A stretch of DNA of 64,000 nt, taken from positions 19,531,080-19,595,079 of the forward strand of contig CM066033.1 in NCBI GenBank assembly GCA_033557465.1. Direction: 5' to 3'. The DNA comes from Ichthyophis bannanicus. Its lineage: Eukaryota; Chordata; Amphibia; Gymnophiona; Ichthyophiidae. Positions 21,233-31,204 of this stretch are shown piece after piece. Below the pieces are notes generated by a model. The model was not told the DNA's origin. It ran no database searches and saw only the letters and a program-made list of their open reading frames with translations. The position numbers and the translations under genes are program-made. Positions within the stretch are counted from its first letter, which is position 1, and every line of letters starts with the position of its first letter.

Positions 21233-23044
21233 TCAACTCATGGTGACCCTCTGGATAGCTATCCTAAATTGTGTTCGGTCTTCAGTCAGGCGGCTCATTG
21301 TTGACAGACTGGTATCCGTAGCTGCTGTTATTGCATCAATCCATCTCATTGCTGGCCTTCCTCTTTTGCGTTGACCTTCTATCTTGCCATGCATAATGTC
21401 TTTCTCTAATGATCTCTCTCTTCTCATGATGTGTCCAAAGTATGAAAGTCGAAGTCTTGCCATCTGAGCTTCTAAAGAAAGCTTAGGTTTGATCTCCTCT
21501 AGTACCGACTGGTTTGTTCTTCGGGCAGTCGATGGTATACACAGTATTGGCCGCCAGCACCATAATTCAAAGGCATCAATTTTCTTCCTGTCTGTCTTTT
21601 TCACTGTCCAGCTTTCACATCCATATGATGTTATTGAAAATACAATGGCTTGAACAAGTTGAATCTTTGTGTGGAGAGAGACATCTCTGCTCTTGAGAAT
21701 CTTATCTAGGTCTTTCATAGCTATTCTGCCAAGAGCAATGCGTCGTCTGATTTCTTGACTGCTTGTTGCTTCTTTATTGATAGTTGATCCAAGTAGGTTA
21801 AAGTTGTTCACCATTTCAATTTCTTCTCCTTCAACGATGAACCTGTTTGATTATGCCAGTTGTCATGATCCTTGTCTTCTTTTCATTAAGGTGCAGGCCC
21901 ATTTTGAGACTATGTTCTTTGATTGTGAGAAGCAAATGTTTCAGATCATCTTCACTTTCAGCCAGTAATGTAGTATCATCAGCATAGCGAAGGTTGTTGA
22001 TGAGTCTTCCACCAATCTTCACACCTCTGTTGTCTTCATACAATCCTGCTTCTCTGATGATTTGTTCTGCGTATAAATTAAACAGGTAGGGGGAAAGTAT
22101 GCAGCTTTGTCTTACACTTTGCTTATTTTAAACCATTCTGTTTCTCCTTGTTCCGTTCGAACTGTTGCTTCTTGATCAATGTACAGATTGCGCAAGAGAA
22201 CGATCAGGTGTTCTGGTATACCCATGCTTCTTAATGTGGCCCAGAGTTTCTCATTGTTTACACAGTCAAAAAAGCTTTGCTATAGTCGATAAAGCACAAA
22301 TAGATATCCTTTTGGTATTCTTTAGTCTTTTCAAGGATCCATCTCACATCCGCAATGATGTCTCTCGTTCCTCGCCCTTTCCTGAACCATGCTTGCACTT
22401 CAGGTAGTTCTTGTTCCAGGTATGGTTGTAGTCTCTTTTGAATAATCTTCAGTAGAATCTTGCTGGCATGTGGGATCAGAGCGATAGTTCAATATTTTCC
22501 ACAGTCAGTTGGATCACCTTTCTTTAGTATTGGTATAAACACAGATCTTTTCCAGTCAGTTGGCCATGATGTTGTCTTCCATATTTCTTGGCAGAGCTTT
22601 CTAAGTATGGTAACAGCTGCATCAGATTGCTGCAATACTTCTATAGGAATGCCATCAATGCCTGGTGCTTTGTTCTTTGATAAGGCTTTCCAATGCTGAT
22701 TCAACTTCTTCTTTCATCACCAATGGTTCCCGATCATAAGGTACAGGTTGAAACGGCTGTTGGTCCACTTGATCTTTATCATATAAAAACTCTGTATATT
22801 CCTTCCACCTTTTATTGATCTTCTCAGCATCATTCAACATAGAACCTTGAGCATCTTGTAACATTCCAATTCGAGGCTGGAAGTTTTTCTTTAACTCTCG
22901 TAGCTTTAGGAAAGCCGATCTTGTTCTTCCTCTAATTGTAGTACTTTTCCTTGTCCTGTCTTGCTGCACGTTGGAATTCTCTGTTGTGTTATGCGATTGT
23001 CTTTCTTTCTCCTCTTGCTTTTGCTTCTCTGTTTTTCTGGGCAA
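21233..23044 (-). pseudogene. RTE reverse transcriptase domain
   Basis: In minus-strand order: KNKAPGIDGIPIEVL (22704-22489), CFIDYSKAF (about 22300, motif A), RYADDTTLLAES with the catalytic YADD (22043-21831), then the C-terminal region (21814-21233). At least four frame changes separate these blocks. The low divergence of the motifs suggests a copy of moderate age. Confidence 0.83.
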
Positions 23045-23139
23045 TTTTCAGAGTTTCTTCCGTCATCCATTTTGGCCGTTTTTGCTTTTTCATCTTTTGT
23101 AGAGACTTCTCGCTTTCTTCCAACACAACCTTCTTGATG

Positions 23140-24508
23140 TCATTCCATAAACTCTTCCGGAGCTCTGTCATTTGTATCTAAAGCAGCAAATCGATTTTGC
23201 AGGCAGTCTTTAAATTCCAGTGGTAAAGTCTCAAAGTCATATTTTGCTGCATTCATGAGTGGTTTGCTCTTTTTCAACTTTAGCTTGAGTTTGCATACTA
23301 GTAGTTGATGATCTGTACCACAGTCAGCTCCAGGTTTTGTCTTTGTTGATGTTATAGAGCTTTTCCATCGTTGACTTCCACAGATGTAGTCAATTTGATT
23401 TTTATACAATCCATTGGGTGAAGTCCCTGTGTACAGTCGCCGCTTGTGTTGCTGGAAGAAGGTGTTTGAGATGAATAGATCATTGGTCTTGCAGAATTCT
23501 ATCAGTCTTTCTCCAGCTTCATTTCTATTGCCAAGTCCATATTTTCCAACTACGTTGCCTTCTTCTTTGTTGCCAACGTTTGCGTTCCAGTCACCCATGA
23601 CTATCAGGATATCCTGTTTGCATGTTCTGTCAATTTCAGCTTGTACTTGTTCATAGAACTCTTCAATTTCATTCTCTTCTGCAGCTGTTGTTGGGGCATA
23701 TACTTGAATTATAGTTGGGTTGATGCAGTCCTCGTAGACGAATAGAGATTAAGGGGCTTGTTTACAAAGCCGCGGTAGCGGTTTGCGATCGTAATCGGAG
23801 CCGCGGCCCCATTGATTTCAATGGGGCCGCGGCTGGCTGCGATCGCGATCGCGAACCACTACCGCGGCTTTGTAAACAAGCCCCTAAATGTTCGCTGACT
23901 GCATTGTATTTCATTACAGTTCTTGCAAATTTCTTCTTTATTATAAATGCAACACAATTTCTTCTTTGTCTTTCATTTCCAGCATAGTAGACCATGTGAT
24001 CATCTGATGCAAAGTGCCCGATGCCAGTCCATTTCAGTTCACTGACACCCAACAGATCAAGTTGTACACATTCCATTTCATTCTTGACCACCTCCAACTT
24101 CCCTTGGTTCATGCTTCGTACATTCCATGTTCTAATGTGTAAGACATCTTTACAGCTTCTGACTCTCATTTCATGCGCAGCTACATCAGCAGTCAGACTT
24201 CCCGAGGGCTTTGATCCAACCACATCATAAATGCTGGCTTTACTCTGAAAAGTCTTCAGCTCTTCCCCAGTAGCTAGTTGAGTGCCTTCCGACCTGGGGG
24301 TCTCATCTTCCAGCACCATAGCACAATTTGTTTTGTTGTAACTATCCATTGGGTTTTCATGGCAAGATACATAAGTAGATGGCCGGGCCTTTCTTCCGCG
24401 CAGTTTAAGTTTGGTGTTGTTGCCGTTGTCACAGAAATGTGATCCTCCGCTGTCAACACTATCCCATTCTGCTGCTGCCCAGATGGGTGGTTTGTCTTGG
24501 TCTGGCAC
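23140..24508 (-). pseudogene. RTE endonuclease domain, interrupted by a MITE
   Basis: Minus strand 24508-23885 carries the leader and the first endonuclease motif (IRTWNVRSMNQGKLE) and LLGVSELKWTG with the metal-binding Glu. After the inserted MITE, 23598-23140 carries MGDWNANVG (the GDxN motif), NQIDYICGS and GTDHQLL (the terminal Asp-His). These are the expected catalytic positions of an apurinic-type endonuclease that nicks target DNA. The insertion and frame changes make it non-functional. Confidence 0.83.
23753..23884. mobile_element. PIF/Harbinger-type palindromic MITE
   Basis: 132 bp that folds on itself almost completely: GGGGCTTGTTTACAAAG at the left and its complement at the right, with GCCGCGG and CGATCG blocks inside. 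It is flanked by TAA on both sides (23750-23752 and 23885-23887), the TWA-type duplication of PIF/Harbinger elements. It interrupts the RTE endonuclease and is therefore younger. Confidence 0.85.
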
Positions 24509-24640
24509 CTCAGCTGAGACCTGTCCATCTTGGGAGACCCTGCCAGTAGTTAAACTACCGATAGTTTAGCTCTCAGCATCATTGATGCACGCAATCCCTC
24601 ACAGCACGACAAGCTGCAAACCAAGTGAGATCACTAGTAT

Positions 24641-25150
24641 GAATAACAAATCATTATGGGAAATAATTTTCACAGATATCACTTGTTAAAGCCTTTTTAA
24701 TATGCACAAAATTAACTCATTTAGAGAAACTGCTCGAGGAGAAACCAGTTATATGTTCTGAATGTGACAATAAGATTGCTAACATAGCTAGGTAGACTGA
24801 GAATTAATGACAGCATACACAATCGAGAGAGGTGTCTATCCCAAGAGATTATTCTGTGACTCATGTGGAGAGGGAGAAGATTCTGAAGCACCAAGAAAAT
24901 GTGGCAAAAAGACAGAAATATATCCTATCATTGAGGGAGCCACAAGCTTGATAAAGGAGAACTTCAAGTCACTTATTAACAAATTGTCCATATATGTTAT
25001 GTCTTATGAACTCCAGAAGGAAACTCTCTTGGCACAATGCAACTACTAAGGCAAGTGCTAGCAGTAAATCCTAGAGACTGAGTTGATACTTTACATACCC
25101 TGGTGTAGGAGTGAGGTTCATGAGTGTCATAGTATGTGCAAAAGTAAATA
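24641..25150 (+). pseudogene. Zinc-finger remnant and LINE C-terminus-like segment
   Basis: Around 24700-24790 a frame reads KLTHLEKLL, then EKP and CSECDN, i.e. the tail of the LINE-like segment joined to a broken finger. From 24807 another frame reads a segment homologous to 30440-30800 (EGEDSEAPRKCGKKTEIYP, then LIKENFKSLINKLSIYVMSYELQKE). It ends with the shared phrase GAGTGAGGTTCATGAGTGTC. See the longer copy at 30215. Confidence 0.6.
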
Positions 25151-25566
25151 AACAAAACAAAAAAACAATGGGTCAAACAAAACTCAACACCTCAAAGGTG
25201 CCAAAAAATATATGTATGTATGTGGGTGTGTATGTGAAGGGAAGGGTGAGGCATCCACAGGCATCACTTCAGACCCTTAACTGCAGGTCTCTGATCACCT
25301 CAGCCTCATCATTCGATTCCACCTCCCAACAAATAAGCAATCTTTATATTAACTTAATATGATCTTTGTGAAAAATGTTTTAAAACTTCACAAAACCACA
25401 TTACTTCAAAATCAGAGCTCAAAAGCAAAAACAGAAAGGAATCACTTATCTTTAAGAAGCATTTCCACAGCGTCAGGGCACAGGCAGCACGGCTCAAATA
25501 TACAGAAATCTACTTCGGAGCGGCATATATCCAAAGCTGCAACAAAGTTTCAACAGCAAAGGAAAC
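25151..25566. other. Intergenic, nothing recognised
   Basis: A/C-rich sequence without motifs or repeats that I can identify; it forms the left flank of H1. Confidence 0.4.
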
Positions 25567-25936
25567 AAAGGGGTATGTTTACTAAAGTCCGCAAATTTCC
25601 ACGCTGCAAAATAGCGCACGGCAACGCACCACTGAAACGCTAAAAGAAACACGTTTAAACGCCCTGCACAAGTGCATGTCACCCCTGCACAGGTACGCGG
25701 CGCACTAACGGGCCCCGTACAAGTGCGTGCCCGCAAATGTCCGATAGAGGCGTGGAACGGCTAAAGGAGGGTGGAGGAAGGCTCTGGAGGGGCGGAGGGG
25801 TCAATGGGTGGAGAGTGGGAGGGGAGAGGCTCCCCGCACAGTATCGGGCCCGAATTTGCATGTAAAAACTACCATTTAAAGGGAAGAGAAACCATTTCCG
25901 TCAGCAATGTACAGGAAAACCGGGGAAATCAGCAAA

Positions 25937-26300
25937 ACGTGAGCAGTGTGATACATGTGCACAGCACAAAAGTGCAAATAGAAATAGAAAATGACCACAA
26001 CAGAACTATTAAAAATAGTAAGTCAGCTGGGGAACAGTTATAGTGATGGGCAAATACAGAAAACACACCCAGCAAAGCTCCAGAAAAAAGAAATGAATTT
26101 TGGAAGGGTTTACGGAGCGGAGACTCTTCCAAACATTTCCTTTTGTGGAGCTGTCCTGGGAGTGTTTGCTATGGTTGCCCATTAATATCACTGTTGCCCA
26201 GCATGGTGGTATTGTTTCCCCCAGTTCCCGTGGTCATTTCCGGGGTTTATGTGCACGTTTGTCACCAGACAGGGTGCATATGCCCACAGTAAAATTGCGT
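25937..26300. repeat. Long imperfect inverted repeat in H1
   Basis: The sequence pairs with itself around about 26115. For example ATGGGCAAATACAG (26046) matches the complement of the block ending TTGCCCAT (26182), and AAATGACCAC near 25990 matches the complement of GTGGTCATTT near 26230. Arms of about 150-180 nt can be followed with scattered mismatches. This explains the look-alike open frames on opposite strands here. Confidence 0.65.
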
Positions 26301-26365
26301 AGAGCAGGGTTTGTGACTCCATCCTGCCAGGCTTACTACCTCCAGGGGCTGCACTGTCTCTGTGG

Positions 26366-26440
26366 CCATAGTGTGGTGCAGCGGACAGAGTCAGTACCTC
26401 TAGGACCAGAGGGTCAGAGGTTCAAAGCCCAGCTGGGGCA
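26366..26440 (+). repeat. tRNA-like module 1 of H1
   Basis: A box TGGTGCAGCGG (26374-26384) fits TRGYNNARNGG exactly. B box GGTTCAAAGCC (26419-26429) fits GGTTCRANNCC exactly. The spacing is tRNA-like. Confidence 0.6.
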
Positions 26441-26835
26441 CTTGCCAGCCCAGTCCCTATATTTTTCCCACCACTAAACACAGATAGCACAGACACCCCT
26501 GTATTGCAGGGGACATAAGCGTGGGGAAAACACCCATATTTTACCCAACAACGCACACACACCACAACAATGGCCATTACCCACAGCCAAGTACCCCAAA
26601 TGCAGTCCCGTACTGCCACATTCCAATCAGGTTACCTGCTTTGTATGGGAGAAGCTCATGCCAGCATGTTGGCGGACGAGTACATGTGGTGCAGGGGGCA
26701 GTGGCTGCTAGCGACAGAAGACAGAGGCCTAGCCATGTTCAGGCTGCCACCGTCCACTGCAACAGACTGCAACAGACAGGCCCTGCCGGATCCACAGTCA
26801 TGGACAGTCCAGGGAATCCACCCAATCTGTGGCTA

Positions 26836-26905
26836 CACAGTGGTGCAGTGCACACAGACACTGCATGCAAGAGCAGAAGGCCACAGGTTCAAAGCCCAAC
26901 TGGGG
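26836..26905 (+). repeat. tRNA-like module 2 of H1
   Basis: TGGTGCAGTGC (26841-26851, one mismatch to the A box) and GGTTCAAAGCC (26886-26896). It lies 467 bp after module 1, with the sequence after the B box also repeated in diverged form. Confidence 0.55.
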
Positions 26906-28262
26906 CAACTGCCAATCTTGCCCACATATTTTTCCCCCAATTACACAGTGATAGTAAGGGCACACCTTTCCTGGTGAGGACATATGCAATGGCAATACGT
27001 CTATCTTTTACCCCACGGAGCACAGACACAATGAACAGGGCCAGTACCCAGAGCAGAATCACGCAAATGCAGTCCTGGTGGGGCACGCACCAGTCAGGTT
27101 CCATGATGCCACTCATACAAATGCCTGTGCTGTATATCTATGCACCACACCCATGGTATGTAGATGTAGCTCATGCATATCCATGAGGGACAGCAGGAAA
27201 ACCAGACCAGTGTGATGCAAACCTGGACTGGAGTTGGGAATCTGTGCCGTAAAGCAGCAGCCATCAAGGGCAGACACACCCACACCCACAGGCCTCATTG
27301 GCCAATGTCTCTGGGAGAGGCAGACCATTGGACCCTTCATGCATCCCCCAAAACTAGCACTTGCATAACTTACCAATGTCACCCTACACCTGAGGTATAC
27401 GGTACACAGCTCGGAGACGTTTGCTAGGAGCACAGGCAGCTAGATATCCATACGTTACACACATACTGCTAGTTGACCCCATCCAAACAATCTGTTAGGT
27501 GTTTGCGGTGCGTGCTCCAGGCCTGGCCTCTGACGGTGTTTACCACCCTGGGGAGTGACCCCCAGCTGTACTGCGTACCATATCCATGCCTTGCCGTGCT
27601 CAGGACCGGTTTGGTAGGCAAGCCTTATTACCTCCTCAGTAGTAGCACCATGATGGTATAGGTGTGGAAGTGTGTGTCTGTCTATACAGTGGGTGTTGGC
27701 TGCAAGCCCCTTCCACAGCCCACTCTGCCAGCACTGTTGCCAGTATTGGCCTGCCAATGTGCATAATGAGGTGCAAGGTACCATGGGTATAGCCAGGACA
27801 GGGTGGCGTGGCCAGGATGCATCTGCACCGGGCATAGGGCACAGGCAGGGACATTGTAGTGTCCGGCCACCACCTACACAGACAGGGTGGCCAAAGCATG
27901 TCCTTCTGGAGATCACGCTCACCCTGACTGTGCAGTGACCACAGCATGGTTAGGCACCCCTATAGTGCTATACAGTATTTCTCTCATGTGATAGATATGG
28001 GTTTCTGTTTGGGGGCCCAGTCACTGAGTTTATCTGCTTGCTGTGTATGTTGGCAGACCAGTTCTGGGTGCATGTGTCTCCATTGGGAGCATGGACTAAC
28101 CAGCAGACTGTCTGTAGCTGGTATGTGTCTTGCTAGAATGGTTTGCAGGGTGCAGTGGCTGTTGGCTTGCTGCAGGGGAATATCTGGTGGTGGGGTGCAG
28201 CTTACCTTTACCTGGTCCTATGTCTGTCTGCTATAGTAATATGGCTGTGTATGGAGCTTGTT

Positions 28263-28292
28263 TGCTGCTGCTGCTGCTGCTGCTGCTGCTGT
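28263..28292 (+). repeat. CTG/TGC trinucleotide run
   Basis: About nine uninterrupted TGC units inside the T/G-rich part of H1. Confidence 0.85.
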
Positions 28293-28737
28293 GGGGTGGG
28301 GTGGGGCTGTGCCTGACTGGGATATCCATGGTGTTTGTGCAGGAACTAGCTATCTTACACATTAACACTGCTTTGGAACTCCCACTTGGCCTCCATCAGC
28401 CATGGAAGGTGTTCTGGACCTGGTCCTGGGCGCCTCATTGCACACTCAGGGTGAGCACAGAACCCGCATGATGTAACGGTGTGTAGCTACTCTGTGCCGT
28501 AAAAACACCCGGTCAGTGCCCCCTACCAGGCTGGGGGTGCTGTGTGGGTGCACATGGACACTTCCTCCTGCCTGTTGAGGTGCATTCCCCATCTTGTGTG
28601 CATCTGTGGACAGCTGATTTGCATGTGCAGTGCACATGGGTACGGGTGGCCTAACCCTATACTGTCTACAACAGCAGACTGTCTGTGGGGTGATGTGCAG
28701 GCTCTCTGCAGCCAGCCAGAGGCTTGCTGTTAGCTAT

Positions 28738-28808
28738 AGAGCTGTAGCCCAATGGCTATGTCACTGCCTGTGCAGCCAGGGGTCATGGGTTCAAACCCAC
28801 AGTGGGGC
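28738..28808 (+). repeat. tRNA-like module 3 of H1
   Basis: A box TAGCCCAATGG (28745-28755) and B box GGTTCAAACCC (28788-28798), both exact consensus matches, 32 nt between boxes. Sequence around the B box (CATGGGTTC) also occurs in modules of H2. Confidence 0.62.
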
Positions 28809-29187
28809 CCTTTGATAGGGATGTCCACAGCTTTATTTTTATTTACTGTACATATGTCTATGCCGGCAAAACCACCCACAGCTTACTATACCCATTAGGT
28901 GCCTCTGAGGGTGCTTGATAGGGCGCCCTATAGGCCACCTTATGGTTGCCATCCATATAGGGTGCACTATACATTATCCTGTGTTGCAACATACATGGTG
29001 CCCTATAGGGGACATTCAAGGGTGCCTTGGCGAACAATGCACTGTAACATGTGCCTTATGGGCCGCCGTATGTTAACATGCTGGGAGAGTGCGTTTGCTA
29101 GTAGTGATAACAAAATAAAATTAAAAAGCCTCCTACAGCACTCCACAACATAATACATACTGCCTCAGCTAGCATTTTTCACTGGGC

Positions 29188-29258
29188 ATTGTGAGGGATT
29201 GAACCCCTGATCCCTGCACCATTGGTCAGTGTTCTAACCATTGTGCTGTGGCTCTGTT
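29188..29258 (-). repeat. tRNA-like module 4 of H1
   Basis: On the minus strand: CAGCACAATGG (29248-29238, first base differs from the A box), CACTGACCAATGGTGCAGG in the middle, and GGTTCAATCCC (29205-29195, exact B box). The middle phrase is shared with H2 modules. Confidence 0.6.
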
Positions 29259-29273
29259 CCTGTGCTTGTGCAT

Positions 29274-29656
29274 CAGCGCGCCGCCTTGTGCCCATCAGCG
29301 CGCCGCCTTCTGCCACCCAAGAGGACCAGTGCGCCGCCTTCTGCTGCCCAAGAGGACCAGTGCGCCGCCTTATGCCGCCCAAGAGGACCAGTGCGCCGCC
29401 TTATGCCTCCCATAAAGAACTGTGCGTCGCCTTATGCCGCCAAAAGTAACTGTGCGCCGCCTTATGCCACCCAATATGTACAGTGCGCCGCTTATGCCGC
29501 CCATAAAGAACTGTGCGCCGCCTTATGCCGCCCAAGAGGACCAGTGCGCCGCCTTATGCCTCCCATAAAGAACTGTGCGCCGCCTTATGCCGCCCAATAT
29601 GTACAGTGCGACGCCTTATGCCGCACATAAAGGACTGTGCGCAGCCTTATGCCGTT
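29274..29656. repeat. 31-bp CpG-rich minisatellite in H1
   Basis: About twelve units of roughly 31 bp built on GCGCCGCCTTATGCCGCCCA with variable ends (AAGAGGACCAGT, TAAAGAACTGT, ATATGTACAGT). Units share the GTGCGCCGCCTTATGCC core and differ by small indels. The 129-codon open frame here is a product of the repeat. Confidence 0.85.
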
Positions 29657-29727
29657 AAAAATTAATTTGCCTCTTACACCACTTTGACCCATTACAGTTG
29701 CTGCCTCAGCTGGCCTTTTTCGTTGCG

Positions 29728-29798
29728 CACAATGGATGATTGAACCCATGGCCCCTGCACCATTGGTCAGTGTCTTCACCGTTGTACTACGGCTCTGT
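29728..29798 (-). repeat. tRNA-like module 5 of H1
   Basis: On the minus strand: A box TAGTACAACGG (29789-29779, exact) and GGTTCAATCAT (29746-29736, near B box), with GACCAATGGTGCAGGGGCC between them. Nearly the same text occurs at 56753-56806 in H2. Confidence 0.62.
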
Positions 29799-29930
29799 TG
29801 TTTGTATACTCAGCAGCGCGCCGCTTTGCCTTTCCACGTGCTAATGTCGACCCCCGCACATTAGCATGATGCGCACACGTCCGGTTGCTTATTCCCGTTT
29901 TTTTTCTATTTTCTGCCTGAACCGCCCACT

Positions 29931-29940
29931 CCTTATATGG
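29931..29940 (-). promoter_or_regulatory. CArG-like box in subterminal block of H1
   Basis: CCATATAAGG on the minus strand, followed by AGTGGGCGG. The same ten bases and GC box occur at 56612-56621 in H2 at a similar distance from the terminus. It fits the SRF consensus and also contains a TATA-like core. Function is inferred from conservation between two copies only. Confidence 0.45.
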
Positions 29941-30214
29941 CACAGGCACACTACCGCGGCCCCGCACGATAGGAATGTTTAGTAAACATGCCCCAAAGTG
30001 ATTGTCTTAGATGTCAAAAAGTTACTGCGGAGTTACCCTGAACATCAATGTTTCAGCTAAAAAAGAGCTTGCATTAGGAGCCACCACACAGCCTTGCCAC
30101 TTCTAAATTTTAAAGCCAAAAAGACGAGTCTTTTTCATATTTAAGATGATCAGCTTCAAACAAATACCTGATCTATAAATGCATGTCTGGAGATAAAATA
30201 TTTATATGTTCACA

Positions 30215-30842
30215 ATAAAGTAGCATGCCTCATCTGTTGGAAACTCTGTAAATACTACAACATCCCAGTGCCTGAAAAGCACTGGGATCATGACCCTAAA
30301 AGAATTACAGAGAATGAAGAGGTTATGATCACCCGGGATACTCCCATTCTGACCGATAAAAAGCTGGATGTGAGGAAGCCAGATATAGTGGTAAAATAGA
30401 AAAACACCAGAGCGGCATTGATTGTAGCGGTGTCAGTTCCAAGTGACTATTCTGTGAATTGTGTTGAGAGGGATAAAATCTTCAAGTACCAAGAAATGCA
30501 GTCAAAGACCAAGAGAATGTGGCAGAAAGATACCGAGTTATTTCCCATTGTATTGGGTACCACAGGCTTAATTAATGGGAATTTCCAAGCATGCCTTGAT
30601 AAATTAGCTATACAAGTAACATTTTATGAACTCAAAAGGGAGGCTTCTCTTTGGCACAAAGCAGGTACTATGCTGAGCATTAGCAGTAAATTTGAGAGAC
30701 TGAGATCATACCTCACATACCCTGGCTTAGGAGTGAGGTTCATGAAAGTCATGGTTTGTGCAAAACTCACCCATTTAGAGAAATTGCTCCCTCATAAAAG
30801 TATAAAAATAAAAATCCAGAGTCTGTCTCCATTATTAAACTA
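30215..30842 (+). pseudogene. LINE polyprotein C-terminus remnant
   Basis: A nearly continuous frame reads KVACLICWKLCKYYNIPVPEKHWDHD, then PDIVVK (stop) and KNTRAALIVAVSVPSDYSVN, then KIFKYQEMQSKTKRMWQKD and FPIVLGTTGLINGNF, ending LELYEL-type text. This order (H/K-W-LC, PDIVV, DVSVPSD, KYxxL-MW, VVIGA-G) is the C-terminus shared by many non-LTR retrotransposon polyproteins, recognised from memory. It has one stop and an altered end (SISSKFERLRSYLTYPGLGVRFMKVMV). The distal part, ending LTHLEKLLPH, is the segment found beside zinc fingers elsewhere in the window. Confidence 0.65.
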
Positions 30843-31204
30843 GGAGAGGCATCCAACAAGCAGAAGGAATGAATGAGAAGCCACCAATATATACAGGGAA
30901 GAAAGCAACAGAATTTGCAAAACAAGAGAAAAATCTCTTTGAAGAATTAGATCAGCAAACAAGGATAAAACAAGTGGCAAATTCCATAAATAGTGTGGGA
31001 AATATAAAGCATTACACCAGGAACCATTTGTTGATCAAACAAGGACACATGAGTGGTTACAAAGAGGTTAATTGAAACTTAAGGATAAGAGATTGATGGT
31101 TGCAGCCCAGGACAATGGATTATGGACAAGATGGTTCACAGTGAGCAGAGAAAAACTGGTAAAACACATATGCAGATTTTATAAGAAAGAGCTGAAATGA
31201 AAAT
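30843..31204. other. Intergenic, nothing recognised
   Basis: A/T-rich; a 68-codon frame at 30869-31075 shows no motif. Confidence 0.4.

Larger units (their letters stand above)
21204..24640 (-). mobile_element. RTE-BovB-type LINE, degenerate but near full length
   Basis: The low-coordinate (3') end reads TTGTTGTTGTTAAGTGCC followed by GAGTCGGAGTCAACTCATGG, the characteristic tail of BovB-like RTEs and their SINEs. On the minus strand, a leader (from about 24640), endonuclease and RT appear in order, ending in the BovB C-terminal signature (YGCESWT, ELWCW, YFGHIMRR, KRGRPAMRW). Many indels split the frame. A 132-bp MITE is inserted at 23753. RTE-BovB elements are known for horizontal transfer between vertebrates. 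Confidence 0.85.
25570..29994. mobile_element. H1: 4.4-kb non-coding element with Harbinger-like ends
   Basis: The left end is GGGGTATGTTTACTAAA and the complement of the right end is GGGGCATGTTTACTAAA: 16 of 17 match. AAA flanks both ends (25567-25569 and 29995-29997). The first bases resemble the TIR of the MITE at 23753. Within lie a long imperfect inverted repeat (25937-26300), tRNA-like modules, a 467-bp diverged tandem duplication (module starts 26374 and 26841), a CTG run and a 31-bp minisatellite. About 190 bp at the right end (29800-29994, minus strand) is homologous to the left end of H2 (56558-56745). Open frames of up to 221 codons (26521-27186) match nothing and overlap modules. 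No transposase is seen, so it would be non-autonomous. Confidence 0.65.

Noticed and set aside
26521..27186. 221-codon open frame in H1
   Set aside because: Overlaps a tRNA-like module and diverged tandem repeats, shows no motif, and other frames are also long here; likely non-coding.
29241..29630. 129-codon open frame
   Set aside because: It is the translation of the 31-bp minisatellite; the unit length rotates through frames and all frames stay open.
29274..29656. CRISPR-like array
   Set aside because: Units are directly adjacent with no unique spacers, and the genome is a vertebrate.
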